Shown: positions 46,164 through 56,038, counted from the stretch's first letter. The stretch: DNA of 64,000 nt from Paenibacillus guangzhouensis (GCF_009363075.1 NZ_CP045293.1:3968001-4032000); one strand, 5' to 3'. The notes: generated by a model from the sequence alone, not told the origin. Made by a program: numbers and translations.

Positions 46164-46511
46164 ATGAATTTTCTTGGCCACGTTGTTCGATTTATCGTCT
46201 CGGCGCTTGTACTACTCGTCGTCAGCTGGATCGTCCCTGCCTTTAAAATTGGAGGATTCTGGAGCGCATTGTTCCTTGCCCTTGCGATTGCCATCATTGG
46301 ATGGATTATCGAGAGCATCTTCGGCACAAAGGTAACGCCATTTGGCCGCGGTATAGTTGGTTTCTTAACCAGTGCGCTTGTCATTTGGGTTGCTCAATTC
46401 TTCATCGGCGGTGTGTCCGTATCCGTCATCGGTGCGATTCTCGGTGCGCTTGTGATCGGACTGATCGATCTATTCATTCCGGTCTCTACCCCATACGAAG
46501 CCGCGAAATGA
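46164..46511 (+). CDS. YvlD-like membrane protein (phage holin family IV)
   Basis: 115 residues with four membrane segments. IVPAFKIGGFWSALFLALAI and GFLTSALVIWVAQFFIGGVS, with a Gly-Asp loop, match the YvlD/DUF360-type family often labelled phage holin. There is no lysis gene nearby, so a housekeeping envelope role is likely. AAAGGAGG precedes the start. It is transcribed alone. Confidence 0.8.
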   Translation: MNFLGHVVRFIVSALVLLVVSWIVPAFKIGGFWSALFLALAIAIIGWIIESIFGTKVTPFGRGIVGFLTSALVIWVAQFFIGGVSVSVIGAILGALVIGLIDLFIPVSTPYEAAK

Positions 46512-46550
46512 TCCTGCACGTTCGATAAATCAACCATCGCACCATATATC

Positions 46551-46606
46551 ACAAAAAGAGCGGTTGTGCATGCAGTTCCCCCGCATGACGTAACCGCTCT
46601 TTTTGT
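46551..46606. terminator. Bidirectional terminator
   Basis: Arms AAAAAGAGCGGTT and AACCGCTCTTTTT with a further inner stem (GCATG/CATGC-like), between convergent genes. Confidence 0.88.
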
Positions 46607-46625
46607 GCGCATAGGCCCGCTACAG

Positions 46626-47126
46626 TTAACTTCCTGTAATTCGCGTAATAAACTGTGCGGTCGCTGCAATAATATCTGGCATATGGTTGCTGATCTGGCG
46701 TGATACCCAGCTTCCCTCAAGCATCGATTTCACTTCGGGCGCCTTCATGTATTTGGCCAAATAAATGATAATAATGGAGATAACGATCCACTCGAAAACA
46801 CCGAATATAGCGCCGGACCATCGATTTAATCGATGAATCCCTGGTGCCTTTGCAATAAAATTCAGGAAGCCCCCTGCAATAACGAGCACATATTTCATCA
46901 CTAGGAACAAGACGATAAAGGCCAAAATACTGGAGAGCGTTACATTCAGCCCTGTTGTCTTTCCCAACCAGCCGCTAAGTTGTTGGTAATAAAGAATCGA
47001 GATAATGAATGAAAAACAAATGCCAAATATCGATACGAACGTATTAACGAACCCGCGAATATACCCGTAGACTCCGGCAATAATCGCAATCCCCAGCCAT
47101 ACATAATCAATCACGTTTACCTGCAT
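46626..47126 (-). CDS. CvpA-family membrane protein
   Basis: 166 residues with four membrane segments. VIDYVWLGIAIIAGVYGYIR, followed by GFVNTFVSIFGICFSFIIS, is the CvpA opening (the G-x-x-x-G pattern of the first pair). It follows the ZapA-like gene; in Bacillus zapA (yshA), cvpA (yshB) and mutS2 also lie together. The role is poorly known; colicin V production in Enterobacteria named it. Confidence 0.88.
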   Translation of the reverse strand: MQVNVIDYVWLGIAIIAGVYGYIRGFVNTFVSIFGICFSFIISILYYQQLSGWLGKTTGLNVTLSSILAFIVLFLVMKYVLVIAGGFLNFIAKAPGIHRLNRWSGAIFGVFEWIVISIIIIYLAKYMKAPEVKSMLEGSWVSRQISNHMPDIIAATAQFITRITGS

Positions 47127-47159
47127 ATCGGATAACCCTCTGTCATTCTGTCTGTCCTG

Positions 47160-49403
47160 TTAGTTCTGATCAATGAGTTCGATCCACTCATTGTACTCTT
47201 GTTGGAGTTTCGCGTATTCTTCCTGCAGCTTACGGTATTCTTCAGCCACTTGATTCTCTTGATCAGCACCAAGCTCGCGTTCCGATTGAAGTAAGCGATA
47301 TTGATGGGAGACGACCTCGAATTGTTCCTTTAGTACACTCAGCTCATCGTACGCATCATTTAATGAACGCTCGAGCACCTCGCTGCGTTCCACTGCTGCA
47401 CGGAACTGCTCTTGCTCTTGATCAAGCTTCTCCTTCAGACCATCGCGTTCATCCTGCCATTGCAATTGATCCAGTTCAAGCTGTTCTTTATCGGACCGGA
47501 TCCGTTCAGCCGTCACCGCCAGCTCTTCATTGGTCGCAGCCAATTGGGCATTCAATGCCTTAAGCGGAGCAAGCTCCTCTAGCAGTTGTTCGAATTGAAG
47601 CTGTTCGTCTGTTAGCTTCGATTTCTCATCCTGCAGTTCTTGCTCCAACAAGCTGTTGCGAGCAGCCAGCTCACTCTCCGAAACACGCAGCGATTGCTCC
47701 CGCTCTTCCAGGTCGTAGATTCGAGCCTGCAACTGCTTGATATCCTGTTGTTTCGCCGATAAACTTGCTTCGAGTTCCATATATTTCGCTTGGGTCGCTG
47801 CAAGTTGTTCTTCCATTTGCAGCTTCTCTTCTTGGATTAACTCATCATAATAAGACTTCATATCTTCCAGCTCAACGTCCGCGTTCAGCTTCGCATGTAA
47901 GAGGTCCTTCTCGCATTTTTCCTTCAGATCAGCAAGTTCTTCCTCGTATTGCAGCTGCTTCTCAGACCATTCTTGCTCGGAGATTAGTTTGTATTCCGAT
48001 AGCTCTTGCTCCGCTTGCAGCATGAATTCTGCAAGCTCTTCCTCGGACTTCTTCTGAAGCTGCTCGATCTTGACTGTGGAGTCCTGCTTCGCGGCAGCGA
48101 TCTCGCGATGATACTGCTGCTCCGCTGCTTGCTGCTGTAATTCGTATTGTTCCATGAGCTCGGCCAATTCTTGCTCCGATTGCAATTTGAGCGCCGCTAG
48201 CTGTTGTTCTGATTGCGTTTGTGTATCATCAATCTGCTGTTCGAGCTGCGACTTCATCGACTCGAATTGTTCCTCGAACTGCGATTTCAGTGCAGCGAGA
48301 CGCTGCTCCGATTGAGATTTCTGTTGGTCATGTAGTGTCTTCACTTCCGCGAGCTGTTGCTCGAGCTGTTCCTTCATCGCCTTGTACTCTGATTCGTACT
48401 TCGCTTTCAAGTCTGTGAGCTGCTTCTCTGCCGTTGTTCTGGCCTGTACCGCATTCGCCTTCACTTCCGTCACTTGTTTCTCAGCTTGCGCCTTCACTTC
48501 CTGTATTTCCTTCTCTGCCTGCGCTTTCGCTTCTTGCAGCTGCTGTGCTGCCAGTGCTTTGGAATCATCCACTTGCTTCGCCGCTAGATTCTGCACATCG
48601 GCAAGCTGTTTATCCATTGCGGTCTTCGCTGATGCAAGCTGCTGTTCAAGCTGTGTGATCTGCTCTTTCAGCTTCACTTCGCTCGACTTCAGCGCCTGTT
48701 CGCGCTGTACCGCTTGCCCCAATTGCGAACGAAGATCGCCCGCTTCCTTCTTCGCCGTATTCCATTGCCCCTGAAGGGAAGATAGTTGATTATTCTGCTT
48801 CGTCTCCAGCTGAGATAATTGCTCTTTATGTACGTTCTCAGCTTTTGTTGCCTGTTCCTTGAACTGCGCTTCACGCTGAGCGGATTCATCCTTATATTTC
48901 GACTCCAGTTGCGTAAGCTCTTTGTGACGCTCTGCCCCAAGCTGCTTCAACTGCTCTTGATGCTTCAGCTCGGCCTGCGTCAGCTTCTCTTGATGCTCTG
49001 CGTTCAGCTTCGCCATCTGAGCCTTCTGCTCATCAATCAACTTCAATTTCTCTTGCACTTGCTGCTTCTGATCTTCCAGCTGCTTCTGTGCCTGTTCCTG
49101 CTTCACAGCCTGTTCGGCACGTGTGCGGTGCAGCTCCGCTTGAATTTTATCGTAATCTGCTTTGATCTTATCGATATTCTCCTGATGACGACGCGCGTCC
49201 ATCAGCTGTTCCGCCATATGTACCGCTGCAAGAACAGCGATCCGTGGCACATCTAATCTTGGATTTCCTTTTGCAATCTCAACCATATGATCATTGACGT
49301 AGTCCGCCACCGTTTTTACGTAGTCTTTACTAGAGGTTCCGACAAGTTTGTATTGTGCTCCGTAGATTTCTACGGTTACGCGGGTACGATCTTCGGTAGT
49401 CAT
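47160..49403 (-). CDS. ZapA-type division protein with a very long coiled-coil tail
   Basis: 747 residues, whereas ordinary ZapA has about 85-110. Residues 1-80 are a full ZapA domain: RVTVEIYGAQYKLVGTSSKD, NPRLDVPRIAVLAAVHMAEQ and LMDARRHQENI. The rest is an unbroken heptad-rich coiled coil made of Gln, Glu, Lys, Ala and Leu, with quasi-repeats such as EQLAEVK, EQQLAALK and AEKEIQEVKAQAEKQVTEVK. ZapA bundles FtsZ at mid-cell; the tail could reach other ring parts or oligomerise. GAGGAGG precedes the ATG at 49403. It lies between pheT and cvpA, the usual zapA place. Confidence 0.85.
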   Translation of the reverse strand: MTTEDRTRVTVEIYGAQYKLVGTSSKDYVKTVADYVNDHMVEIAKGNPRLDVPRIAVLAAVHMAEQLMDARRHQENIDKIKADYDKIQAELHRTRAEQAVKQEQAQKQLEDQKQQVQEKLKLIDEQKAQMAKLNAEHQEKLTQAELKHQEQLKQLGAERHKELTQLESKYKDESAQREAQFKEQATKAENVHKEQLSQLETKQNNQLSSLQGQWNTAKKEAGDLRSQLGQAVQREQALKSSEVKLKEQITQLEQQLASAKTAMDKQLADVQNLAAKQVDDSKALAAQQLQEAKAQAEKEIQEVKAQAEKQVTEVKANAVQARTTAEKQLTDLKAKYESEYKAMKEQLEQQLAEVKTLHDQQKSQSEQRLAALKSQFEEQFESMKSQLEQQIDDTQTQSEQQLAALKLQSEQELAELMEQYELQQQAAEQQYHREIAAAKQDSTVKIEQLQKKSEEELAEFMLQAEQELSEYKLISEQEWSEKQLQYEEELADLKEKCEKDLLHAKLNADVELEDMKSYYDELIQEEKLQMEEQLAATQAKYMELEASLSAKQQDIKQLQARIYDLEEREQSLRVSESELAARNSLLEQELQDEKSKLTDEQLQFEQLLEELAPLKALNAQLAATNEELAVTAERIRSDKEQLELDQLQWQDERDGLKEKLDQEQEQFRAAVERSEVLERSLNDAYDELSVLKEQFEVVSHQYRLLQSERELGADQENQVAEEYRKLQEEYAKLQQEYNEWIELIDQN

Positions 49404-49432
49404 GGTCGTTGTCCTCCTCAACATCTTTTTGT

Positions 49433-49484
49433 ACAAAAAAAACAGCCACACCGATCCCTCTGATTACATTCGATGTGACTGTTC
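49433..49484 (-). terminator. Terminator of pheST
   Basis: AACAGCCACA (49441-49450) and TGTGACTGTT (49474-49483), one mismatch, followed on the minus strand by a run of T. Confidence 0.8.
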
Positions 49485-49494
49485 GTATTTCCTG

Positions 49495-51930
49495 CTATTT
49501 TCTTAATTCCGCCTCAAAAGATTGTTCCAGGCGGTTTACCACCTTGCCATGTACTTCTGTCACTTCTTCATCTGTCAACGTGCGTTCTAAGTTGCGATAT
49601 ACAAGCGAGATCGCTACGCTCTTCTTGCCTTCGCCAAGCTTCTCGCCCATATAAATATCGAACACTTGGATCGACTCTAGCAAATCGGATGCTTCTTCAC
49701 GCGCAGCCGCAACCATATCGCCAACAGCGACACCTGTCGCAACTACAACCGCAATATCGCGCTGTACCGCAGGGAATCGCGGCAAGGATTTATAAGTCAC
49801 TCTGAAATCAGCTGCTTCATAGAGCGGAGCAAGCTGCAATTCCGCGACATAGGTGTCATCGAGGTCCTTGTTCTGTTGAATTTCCGGATGCACTTGACCG
49901 ATTGCGCCAATGCGTTCCTCACCCAGATAGATCGACGCCGAGCGTCCTGGATGATAGCCTTGCGGCTGATTGGAAACATAACGAATTTGACCTTCAACGC
50001 CAATGTGAGCGAAAATCGCTTCCAGCACACCTTTAGCGTCATAGAAATCGTATTTCTGCGCTTTGAGATTCCATTGTGCCGGTTGACGATTGCCTGCAAG
50101 CAGTAGACCGAACATTGGCTGCTCGCTTGGCAAATCCGTTAGAGTCTCTTCATTCGTCGAATAAAGGTTCGCAACTTCGAAGATGGCAATATCCTCTGTC
50201 TTCCGATTACGGTTGTAAGCTGCATTCTCCAGCAAGCTCGGCACGATACTCGTGCGAAGCACGCTGCGCTCTTCACTCATCGGCATGGACAGGGCTACAG
50301 CTTTCGATCCAACCGTTAAACCGCTGAACAATTCGTTTTGTGCCGGGTGCGTAAACGAGTAGTTCACAACCTCATACATTCCCATGCTCGTTAGCAATTG
50401 ACGAAGTTCGCGGCGGATTTTTTGCGATTTCGAGTAACCGCCTGGTGTTGTTGCGCCTTCGATCAATGTCGTCGGAATGTTATCGTAGCCGTATAGACGC
50501 GCCACTTCTTCAATTAGATCGACATCGACTTTAATGTCGCCGCGACGCTTAGGTACCGATACGGTAACGATATCGCCTTGTTCTGTATATGCAAATTGAA
50601 GACGATCGAAGATCGCTTTCACTTCTTCAGCAGATAGCGTGGTTCCCAGGTAACGGTTCACTTTGGCAAGCGATAATGTGACAACCGTAGGTTCTGGCTT
50701 ACTTACAACGGTATCTACGATGCCTTGAGCAACTGCCCCACCTGCACATTCAGCCATAAGTGCTGCTGCACGATTTAGCGCAGGGATAACCGCCTCTGGA
50801 TTCACTTCTTTCTCGAACCGAATGCTTGCTTCCGAACGTAATCCTAACGCACGAGAGGTTTTGCGAACCGAACCACCGTCGAATTTCGCAGATTCCAGTA
50901 CGATGTTCACCGTCTCCGAAGATACTTCCGAGTTCGCTCCACCCATCACGCCGGCAATTCCAATCGCTTTGTTCTCACCGTCTGTAATGAGCAGCATGGA
51001 GGATTCCAATTTACGTTCTTGATCGTCAAGTGTCACGAGCACTTCGCCTTCGCTTGCAAGACGTACGCCAACTTTGCCGCCAGCGAGTTTGTCAGCATCA
51101 AATGCATGCAGCGGTTGACCGTATTCAAGCATCACATAGTTCGTGATGTCAACAATGTTATTGATCGGACGTACACCAGCCGCCATCAATCGATTTTGCA
51201 TCCATTGCGGGGATGGACCAATCTTCACCCCACTGATGTAGCGAGCGGCGTAATGGCTGCACAATTCCGTTGCCGTAATGCTCACTTCGACAATATCTTT
51301 CGCATGCGCATTCGAAGCTACGGCATCCACATCCACTTGCGGTAATTTCACTTCACGCCCGAGGATCGCTGCAACCTCGTATGCTGCACCGAGCATGCTC
51401 AAGCAGTCCGAACGGTTAGGTGTTAGATCCAATTCAAGAACATGGTCATCAATCGCGAGGACATCGACGATCGGCGTACCGATTACCGTTGCCTTAGGCA
51501 AGACCAAGATGCCTTCTTGCTGTTCTTTTGGTAGCAGCTTGTCGTTCAAGCCAAGCTCTTTCGCCGAGCAGATCATCCCGTGGGAGGCTACGCCGCGCAG
51601 CTTCGCTTTTTTGATTTCCATTCCGCCAGGCATAACAGCTCCGACAAGGGCCACAGGTACCTTTTGGCCTGCATCCACATTTTTCGCGCCGCACACGATT
51701 TGCAGCAGTTCTTCTTCACCGACATTCACGGTACATACGTTCAATTTATCCGCATCCGGGTGTTTTTCCTTCGACTCCACATAGCCGACAACAACCTTGT
51801 TGACCCCTTTATTGCGGTTCTCGACAACGTCGATCTCAATCCCTGCATATCTAATTTTATCTGCGACTTGCTCCGCCGTCAGATCACTAATATCGATATA
51901 ATCCTTCAACCATTGGTAGGATACTCTCAT
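49495..51930 (-). CDS. pheT: Phenylalanine--tRNA ligase beta subunit
   Basis: 811 residues, beta chain of the heterotetrameric synthetase. MRVSYQWLKDYIDISDLTAE is the usual start; the tRNA-binding domain (VVGYVESKEKHPDADKLNVC), B3/B4 editing domain (LDLTPNRSDCLSMLGAAYEV), B5 domain and the C-terminal anticodon-binding FDX-ACB domain (LPRFPAVQRDIAVVV) are all present. It follows pheS by about 50 bp in one T-box operon. Confidence 0.97.
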   Translation of the reverse strand: MRVSYQWLKDYIDISDLTAEQVADKIRYAGIEIDVVENRNKGVNKVVVGYVESKEKHPDADKLNVCTVNVGEEELLQIVCGAKNVDAGQKVPVALVGAVMPGGMEIKKAKLRGVASHGMICSAKELGLNDKLLPKEQQEGILVLPKATVIGTPIVDVLAIDDHVLELDLTPNRSDCLSMLGAAYEVAAILGREVKLPQVDVDAVASNAHAKDIVEVSITATELCSHYAARYISGVKIGPSPQWMQNRLMAAGVRPINNIVDITNYVMLEYGQPLHAFDADKLAGGKVGVRLASEGEVLVTLDDQERKLESSMLLITDGENKAIGIAGVMGGANSEVSSETVNIVLESAKFDGGSVRKTSRALGLRSEASIRFEKEVNPEAVIPALNRAAALMAECAGGAVAQGIVDTVVSKPEPTVVTLSLAKVNRYLGTTLSAEEVKAIFDRLQFAYTEQGDIVTVSVPKRRGDIKVDVDLIEEVARLYGYDNIPTTLIEGATTPGGYSKSQKIRRELRQLLTSMGMYEVVNYSFTHPAQNELFSGLTVGSKAVALSMPMSEERSVLRTSIVPSLLENAAYNRNRKTEDIAIFEVANLYSTNEETLTDLPSEQPMFGLLLAGNRQPAQWNLKAQKYDFYDAKGVLEAIFAHIGVEGQIRYVSNQPQGYHPGRSASIYLGEERIGAIGQVHPEIQQNKDLDDTYVAELQLAPLYEAADFRVTYKSLPRFPAVQRDIAVVVATGVAVGDMVAAAREEASDLLESIQVFDIYMGEKLGEGKKSVAISLVYRNLERTLTDEEVTEVHGKVVNRLEQSFEAELRK

Positions 51931-51982
51931 CGCTCATTCACTTCCTTCTTCTTTATAGAGGTAGTTCAACATGAACTAAGTG

Positions 51983-53023
51983 TTAAATCCGTGAAAATTG
52001 CTTCAAGAAGCGCAAATCATTTGTATATAGATGACGGATGTCGTCAATGCCGTATCTCAGCATCGCAATCCGGTCAATTCCAAGGCCAAATGCGAAGCCT
52101 GAATATTCTTCAGGATCGTAGCCGCCCATGCGCAATACTTCTGGATGCACCATACCCGAACCTAGAATTTCAAGCCAACCTGTATGTTTGCAAATTCGGC
52201 ACCCGCTGCCGCCGCAAGTCACACACGTTACGTCAACCTCTGCGCTTGGCTCTGTGAACGGGAAGAAGCTTGGACGCAGACGAATTTGTGTCTCTTTACC
52301 ATACAATTGCTGTACGAATTGAAGAAGCGTCCCTTTCAAATCGCTCATGCGAATGTTCTTGTCGACCACAAGACCTTCCATTTGGTAGAACTGGAACGAA
52401 TGCGTCGCATCGTCGTCATCGCGGCGGAACACTTTGCCTGGGCAGATGATTTTAATTGGCCCTTGCCCTTTTTTCGCTTGCATTGTACGGATTTGGACCG
52501 GTGAAGTCTGCGTGCGCATAAGAATCTCGTCCGTAATGTAGAAGGAGTCCTGCATATCGCGCGCAGGATGGTTCTTCGGCAAGTTGAGCGCTTCGAAGTT
52601 GTAGAAGTCGTTCTCTACTTCAGGCCCTTCCGCAATCTCATAACCCATCCCGATGAAAATATCTTCAATATCCTGAATGACTTTATTCAGCGGATGCACT
52701 GCACCTGCGTTCATCGGGCGACCTGGCAATGTCACATCAATCGTCTCTGCAGCGAGACGTTGTGCTGTCTCTTCTGCGCGGAATTTCTCTTGCAACGTCG
52801 TAACCAGTCCTTCGATCGCACCACGTACCTCATTCGCCACTTGCCCGATAACTGGACGTTCTTCCGCACTTAAGCTTCCCATCCCACGAAGCACTTCCGT
52901 GAGCTCGCCTTTCTTACCAAGGTATTTCACGCGCAGTTCGTTAAGCTCTTGCGGGTCCAACACTTTGGACAGCGCAGTGACTGCGATTTCCTTCAGTTCC
53001 TCTAACCGTTCTTTCATCAACAT
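51983..53023 (-). CDS. pheS: Phenylalanine--tRNA ligase alpha subunit
   Basis: 346 residues, catalytic alpha chain. The N-terminal coiled coil is followed by the class II core: [49 protein letters not shown] and [16 protein letters not shown]. The start at 53023 is eight bases after GGGGGG. A T-box leader lies just upstream, which ties expression to uncharged tRNA-Phe. Confidence 0.97.
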   Translation of the reverse strand: MLMKERLEELKEIAVTALSKVLDPQELNELRVKYLGKKGELTEVLRGMGSLSAEERPVIGQVANEVRGAIEGLVTTLQEKFRAEETAQRLAAETIDVTLPGRPMNAGAVHPLNKVIQDIEDIFIGMGYEIAEGPEVENDFYNFEALNLPKNHPARDMQDSFYITDEILMRTQTSPVQIRTMQAKKGQGPIKIICPGKVFRRDDDDATHSFQFYQMEGLVVDKNIRMSDLKGTLLQFVQQLYGKETQIRLRPSFFPFTEPSAEVDVTCVTCGGSGCRICKHTGWLEILGSGMVHPEVLRMGGYDPEEYSGFAFGLGIDRIAMLRYGIDDIRHLYTNDLRFLKQFSRI

Positions 53024-53061
53024 CAGGTTGACCCCCCTATAGAAATAATGACTATACCTTA

Positions 53062-53345
53062 CCAACAAAAAAAGGCCTCTTCTCCCGTAAGGGACGAAAA
53101 GACCGTGGTACCACCCTTGTTAGACAATATCCCGATCCGCACGGTTGTACGACTGGATATTCTCTCACTCATCGAATAACGGTTCGAAGCCGGTATCTTC
53201 TACTGAACTAGGATTGGCCTGTCGTTCAAAGAACTGCTCAAGAGTGAATTTCGGCAGCCTATCTCTGCAGAGATGCTCTCAATCTCCGGCATCTCCTCCC
53301 TGGTCTAGAGGTACTGCGTACTTGTCTCTATCATCGCATTTCATT
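53062..53345 (-). promoter_or_regulatory. T-box riboswitch leader of pheST
   Basis: Minus-strand AGGGTGGTACCACGGTC (near 53100-53118) is the T-box core; the terminator GGTCTTTTCGTCCC/GGGAGAAGAGGCC with a seven-T run follows at about 53068-53100. The 5' part of about 230 nt fits stem I. A TTC in GAAATTCACTC is a possible Phe specifier, but it is not proven. Confidence 0.92.
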
Positions 53346-53365
53346 CATTTCAACAATCAGGTTAT

Positions 53366-53394
53366 ATTATATGCAAAAAATTGCTTGGTTGCAA
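53366..53394 (-). promoter_or_regulatory. SigA-type promoter of pheST
   Basis: Minus-strand TTGCAA (53389-53394) and TATAAT (53366-53371) with 17 bp spacing. The -35 box ends two bases from the kduD stop codon, so the two units are packed tightly. Confidence 0.8.
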
Positions 53395-53395
53395 G

Positions 53396-54148
53396 CTATC
53401 GCACCAACCATCCGCCATCGACACAAAGAACATGACCATTCACGTAATCCGATGCGCTCGAAGCAAGGAAAACAATCGGCCCTTTCAGGTCTTCCGGCGT
53501 TCCCCAGCGGCCCGCTGGAATCCGCTCCGAAATCGATTGGAATCGATTCTGATCCGCACGAATTTGCGCCGTGTTATCTGTCTCCATGTAGCCTGGTGCG
53601 ATTGCGTTCACCTGTACGCCTTTGGAAGCCCACTCGTTCGCCAGCGCCTTCGTAATGCCCGCCACCGCATGTTTGCTCGCCGTGTAGCCCGGTACATTAA
53701 TACCGCCTTGGAACGTTAGCATCGATGCGATATTGATAATTTTGCCGCTGCCGCGTTCGATCATATGGCGCCCGACCTGCTGACAGAGGTAGAAGACCGT
53801 ATTCAAGTTCAGATCAAGTACCGCTTGCCAATCTTCCCAGCTGTGCTGCGCTGCCGGCGTTCTGCGAATAATCCCCGCATTGTTCACTAGAATATCGATG
53901 CCACCAAAAGCTTCTATCGCTTGGCTAACGACGCCGTCCAACTCTTCATGCTTACCCAGGTCAGCTTGGATAAAAGCCGTTCTGCGACCAAGCTTCTCAA
54001 TCGCCTTCATCGTCTCGCTCGCATCTGAATACGATACCGCAACGATATCGGCGCCCGCTTCTGCAAGCCCGATTGCCATTGCTCTGCCGAGTCCGCCAGA
54101 GACGCCAGTTACGAGCGCTGTTTTACCTTGCAATTCAAAAGTTCCCAT
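53396..54148 (-). CDS. kduD: 2-dehydro-3-deoxy-D-gluconate 5-dehydrogenase
   Basis: 250 residues, short-chain dehydrogenase in pectin/uronate breakdown: oxidation or reduction between 2,5-diketo-3-deoxygluconate and 2-keto-3-deoxygluconate. The Rossmann motif is TGVSGGLGRAM; DILVNNAGIIRRTPA, IASMLTFQGG (Ser) and PGYTASKHAV (Tyr-x-x-x-Lys) make the catalytic set; the C-terminus GHVLCVDGGWLVR is typical of KduD. kduI lies in the same cluster, which supports the substrate. Confidence 0.9.
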   Translation of the reverse strand: MGTFELQGKTALVTGVSGGLGRAMAIGLAEAGADIVAVSYSDASETMKAIEKLGRRTAFIQADLGKHEELDGVVSQAIEAFGGIDILVNNAGIIRRTPAAQHSWEDWQAVLDLNLNTVFYLCQQVGRHMIERGSGKIINIASMLTFQGGINVPGYTASKHAVAGITKALANEWASKGVQVNAIAPGYMETDNTAQIRADQNRFQSISERIPAGRWGTPEDLKGPIVFLASSASDYVNGHVLCVDGGWLVR

Positions 54149-54167
54149 TCGAAAGACACGCCCTCTC

Positions 54168-54923
54168 TCAAAATCGATCTATCATGACACCCGCTTGCTG
54201 ATACTTCACATAAATTTCCTCTGACAACTTCGCATCCGTAATGATGCCATCTAATTCTTGGATAGAAGCCACGGTCCGAAGGGCACTCCGATCGAATTTC
54301 GAATGATCGACAACGGCATAGACCTTCTGGGCCATTTCCAGCATCGCTCTTTTCATCTCAATAAAATCACCCGTAAACACGGACAAGCCCTGCTCCAAAT
54401 GAATCCCCGTCGCAGAGATGAACGCTGTCTGCACATTCAGCTTGCGCATATAATCGATCCCTTCGGTACCCGTCAGCATATTGCGTACGCGGTAGCCTCC
54501 AGGAACGACGAGACGAATCTGATCTTTCGCTGTTAGCGCTCCGATAATATGAAGATCGTTCGTAATGACCGTGTACGGCCGATTCTCTAGCAATCGCGCA
54601 ATTTCAAGGGTCGTACTCCCCCCGTCCAGCGCAATGACCGCATCTTGCTCAATATATTTCAGTGCCCGCTCGGCAATCGATGTCTTATCTTCTCGATGTT
54701 GAATGATCGGCTCATAAACAGACAGCATCCCGAATTGATCTTGATGCTTCAGCATGGCTCCCCCATGGACACGGACCAGCAGCCCTTGCTCCTCCAGCTT
54801 GCTGAGATCCTCACGAATCGTCTTGCCTGTGACCTGCAGCTGCTCGCTGAGTTCATTCACAGACACTTCACGCTGCGAGAGCAATCGTTCCATAATTTTT
54901 TCATGCCGCAAAGTACTGTTCAT
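54168..54923 (-). CDS. DeoR-family transcription regulator
   Basis: 251 residues. The N-terminal winged helix (ERLLSQREVSVNELSEQLQV, then TGKTIREDLSKLEEQGLL) is followed by VRVHGGAM, the DeoR signature. The C-terminal sensor domain has ALDGGSTTLEIARLL and VPGGYRVRNMLTGTEG, binding a phosphorylated sugar. It lies between kduI and kduD and likely represses both. Repeats near 55848-55916 are its probable operator. The start between 54941 and 54923 is uncertain. Confidence 0.88.
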   Translation of the reverse strand: MNSTLRHEKIMERLLSQREVSVNELSEQLQVTGKTIREDLSKLEEQGLLVRVHGGAMLKHQDQFGMLSVYEPIIQHREDKTSIAERALKYIEQDAVIALDGGSTTLEIARLLENRPYTVITNDLHIIGALTAKDQIRLVVPGGYRVRNMLTGTEGIDYMRKLNVQTAFISATGIHLEQGLSVFTGDFIEMKRAMLEMAQKVYAVVDHSKFDRSALRTVASIQELDGIITDAKLSEEIYVKYQQAGVMIDRF

Positions 54924-54984
54924 TCGTTTCCAACCATCCAATCTCTAATTATATAGGCACTCATTGTACCACAGGCGAAGCACG

Positions 54985-55818
54985 TTATCTTAAATCCTGC
55001 ATCGCAACCGCGTCCATATCTTCGAACGTCTGGTTCTCGCCTGCCATGCCCCAAATAAATGTATAATTGTTCGTCCCTACACCGCTATGGATCGACCAGC
55101 TCGGCGAGATAATCGCTTGCTCATTGCGCATCACCACATGGCGCGTCTCATTGGGTTCGCCCATCATATGGAATACAACGCCGTCTTGCGGCATATCGAA
55201 ATACAGGTAAACTTCCGAACGACGATTGTGCGTATGACTAGGCATCGTATTCCACATATTGCCCGGCTTGAGCAGCGTCATGCCCATCACGAGCTGACAG
55301 CTCTGTACGCCGTTCTGATGAATGAAACGGTAGATCGTGCGTTCATTAGAACTTGTAATGCTGCCGAGATGGTTCGGTGATGCTTCTTCGAGCGCCGATT
55401 TGACCGTTGGATATTGCTTGTGCGCTGGCGTCGAATTCAAATAGAAACGTGCCGGAGCAGCCTCGTCCACACTCTCGAACAATACTTCCTGCGCGCCAAG
55501 GCCGATATACAAGCAATCCTTGGTCTGCATCTCGTAACGCTCGCCATCTACGGTAATGACGCCCGCAGGACCGATGTTAATGATCCCAATCTCGCGACGC
55601 TCGAGGAAATAAGCCGTTCCCATATCTTTCGCATCCGCCTCGAGCTTCACAGGCCCTTTCGTCGGCACCACGCCGCCAACGATAAAGCGGTCCACATGCG
55701 AGTAGACAAGATTCAATTGTCCTGGTGTAAATAATGTCTCAATCAAGAACTCTTGACGCAGACGGTCTGTATCAAACTGTTTTACTTCATTCGGGTGGGA
55801 TGCATAACGAACTTCCAT
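54985..55818 (-). CDS. kduI: 5-keto 4-deoxyuronate isomerase
   Basis: 277 residues, cupin metalloenzyme that isomerises 5-keto-4-deoxyuronate to 2,5-diketo-3-deoxygluconate. MEVRYASHPNEVKQFDTDRL is the family start. PSHTHNRRSEVYLYFDMP and SWSIHSGVGTNNY give the zinc-binding His and Glu residues. The ATG at 55818 is nine bases after GGAG. The next step is catalysed by KduD, encoded downstream. Confidence 0.94.
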   Translation of the reverse strand: MEVRYASHPNEVKQFDTDRLRQEFLIETLFTPGQLNLVYSHVDRFIVGGVVPTKGPVKLEADAKDMGTAYFLERREIGIINIGPAGVITVDGERYEMQTKDCLYIGLGAQEVLFESVDEAAPARFYLNSTPAHKQYPTVKSALEEASPNHLGSITSSNERTIYRFIHQNGVQSCQLVMGMTLLKPGNMWNTMPSHTHNRRSEVYLYFDMPQDGVVFHMMGEPNETRHVVMRNEQAIISPSWSIHSGVGTNNYTFIWGMAGENQTFEDMDAVAMQDLR

Positions 55819-55847
55819 CATGATCAACTCCAATTCGTAGTATTTGC

Positions 55848-55916
55848 GTTCATTATAGTTCATTTGTTCGTTTATGTATATACAAATTTATATAAATGAA
55901 CCTAAATGAACGAAAC
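55848..55916. promoter_or_regulatory. Operator repeats upstream of kduI
   Basis: GTTCAT (55848), GTTCATTT (55858-55865) and GTTCGTTTA (55866-55874) on one side, TAAATGAAC (55893-55901) and AAATGAAC (55904-55911) in the other direction. Repeated GTTCATTT half-sites in direct and inverted orientation fit a DeoR-type operator and overlap the expected kduI promoter. Confidence 0.65.
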
Positions 55917-56038
55917 ATGCACCTCCATTGTTTTCATATACGTTGAAAGCTAGGATATAGGTGATAATGAGGAAATGAAGCTTGCTGTCGTGTTTTTTTC
56001 AGGTACCGAACGCAAATTCTCAGAAAGCCAGGTGATGA

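Noticed and set aside
46164-46511. Phage holin as a sign of a prophage
   Set aside because: The YvlD-like family is chromosomal and no phage genes are nearby.
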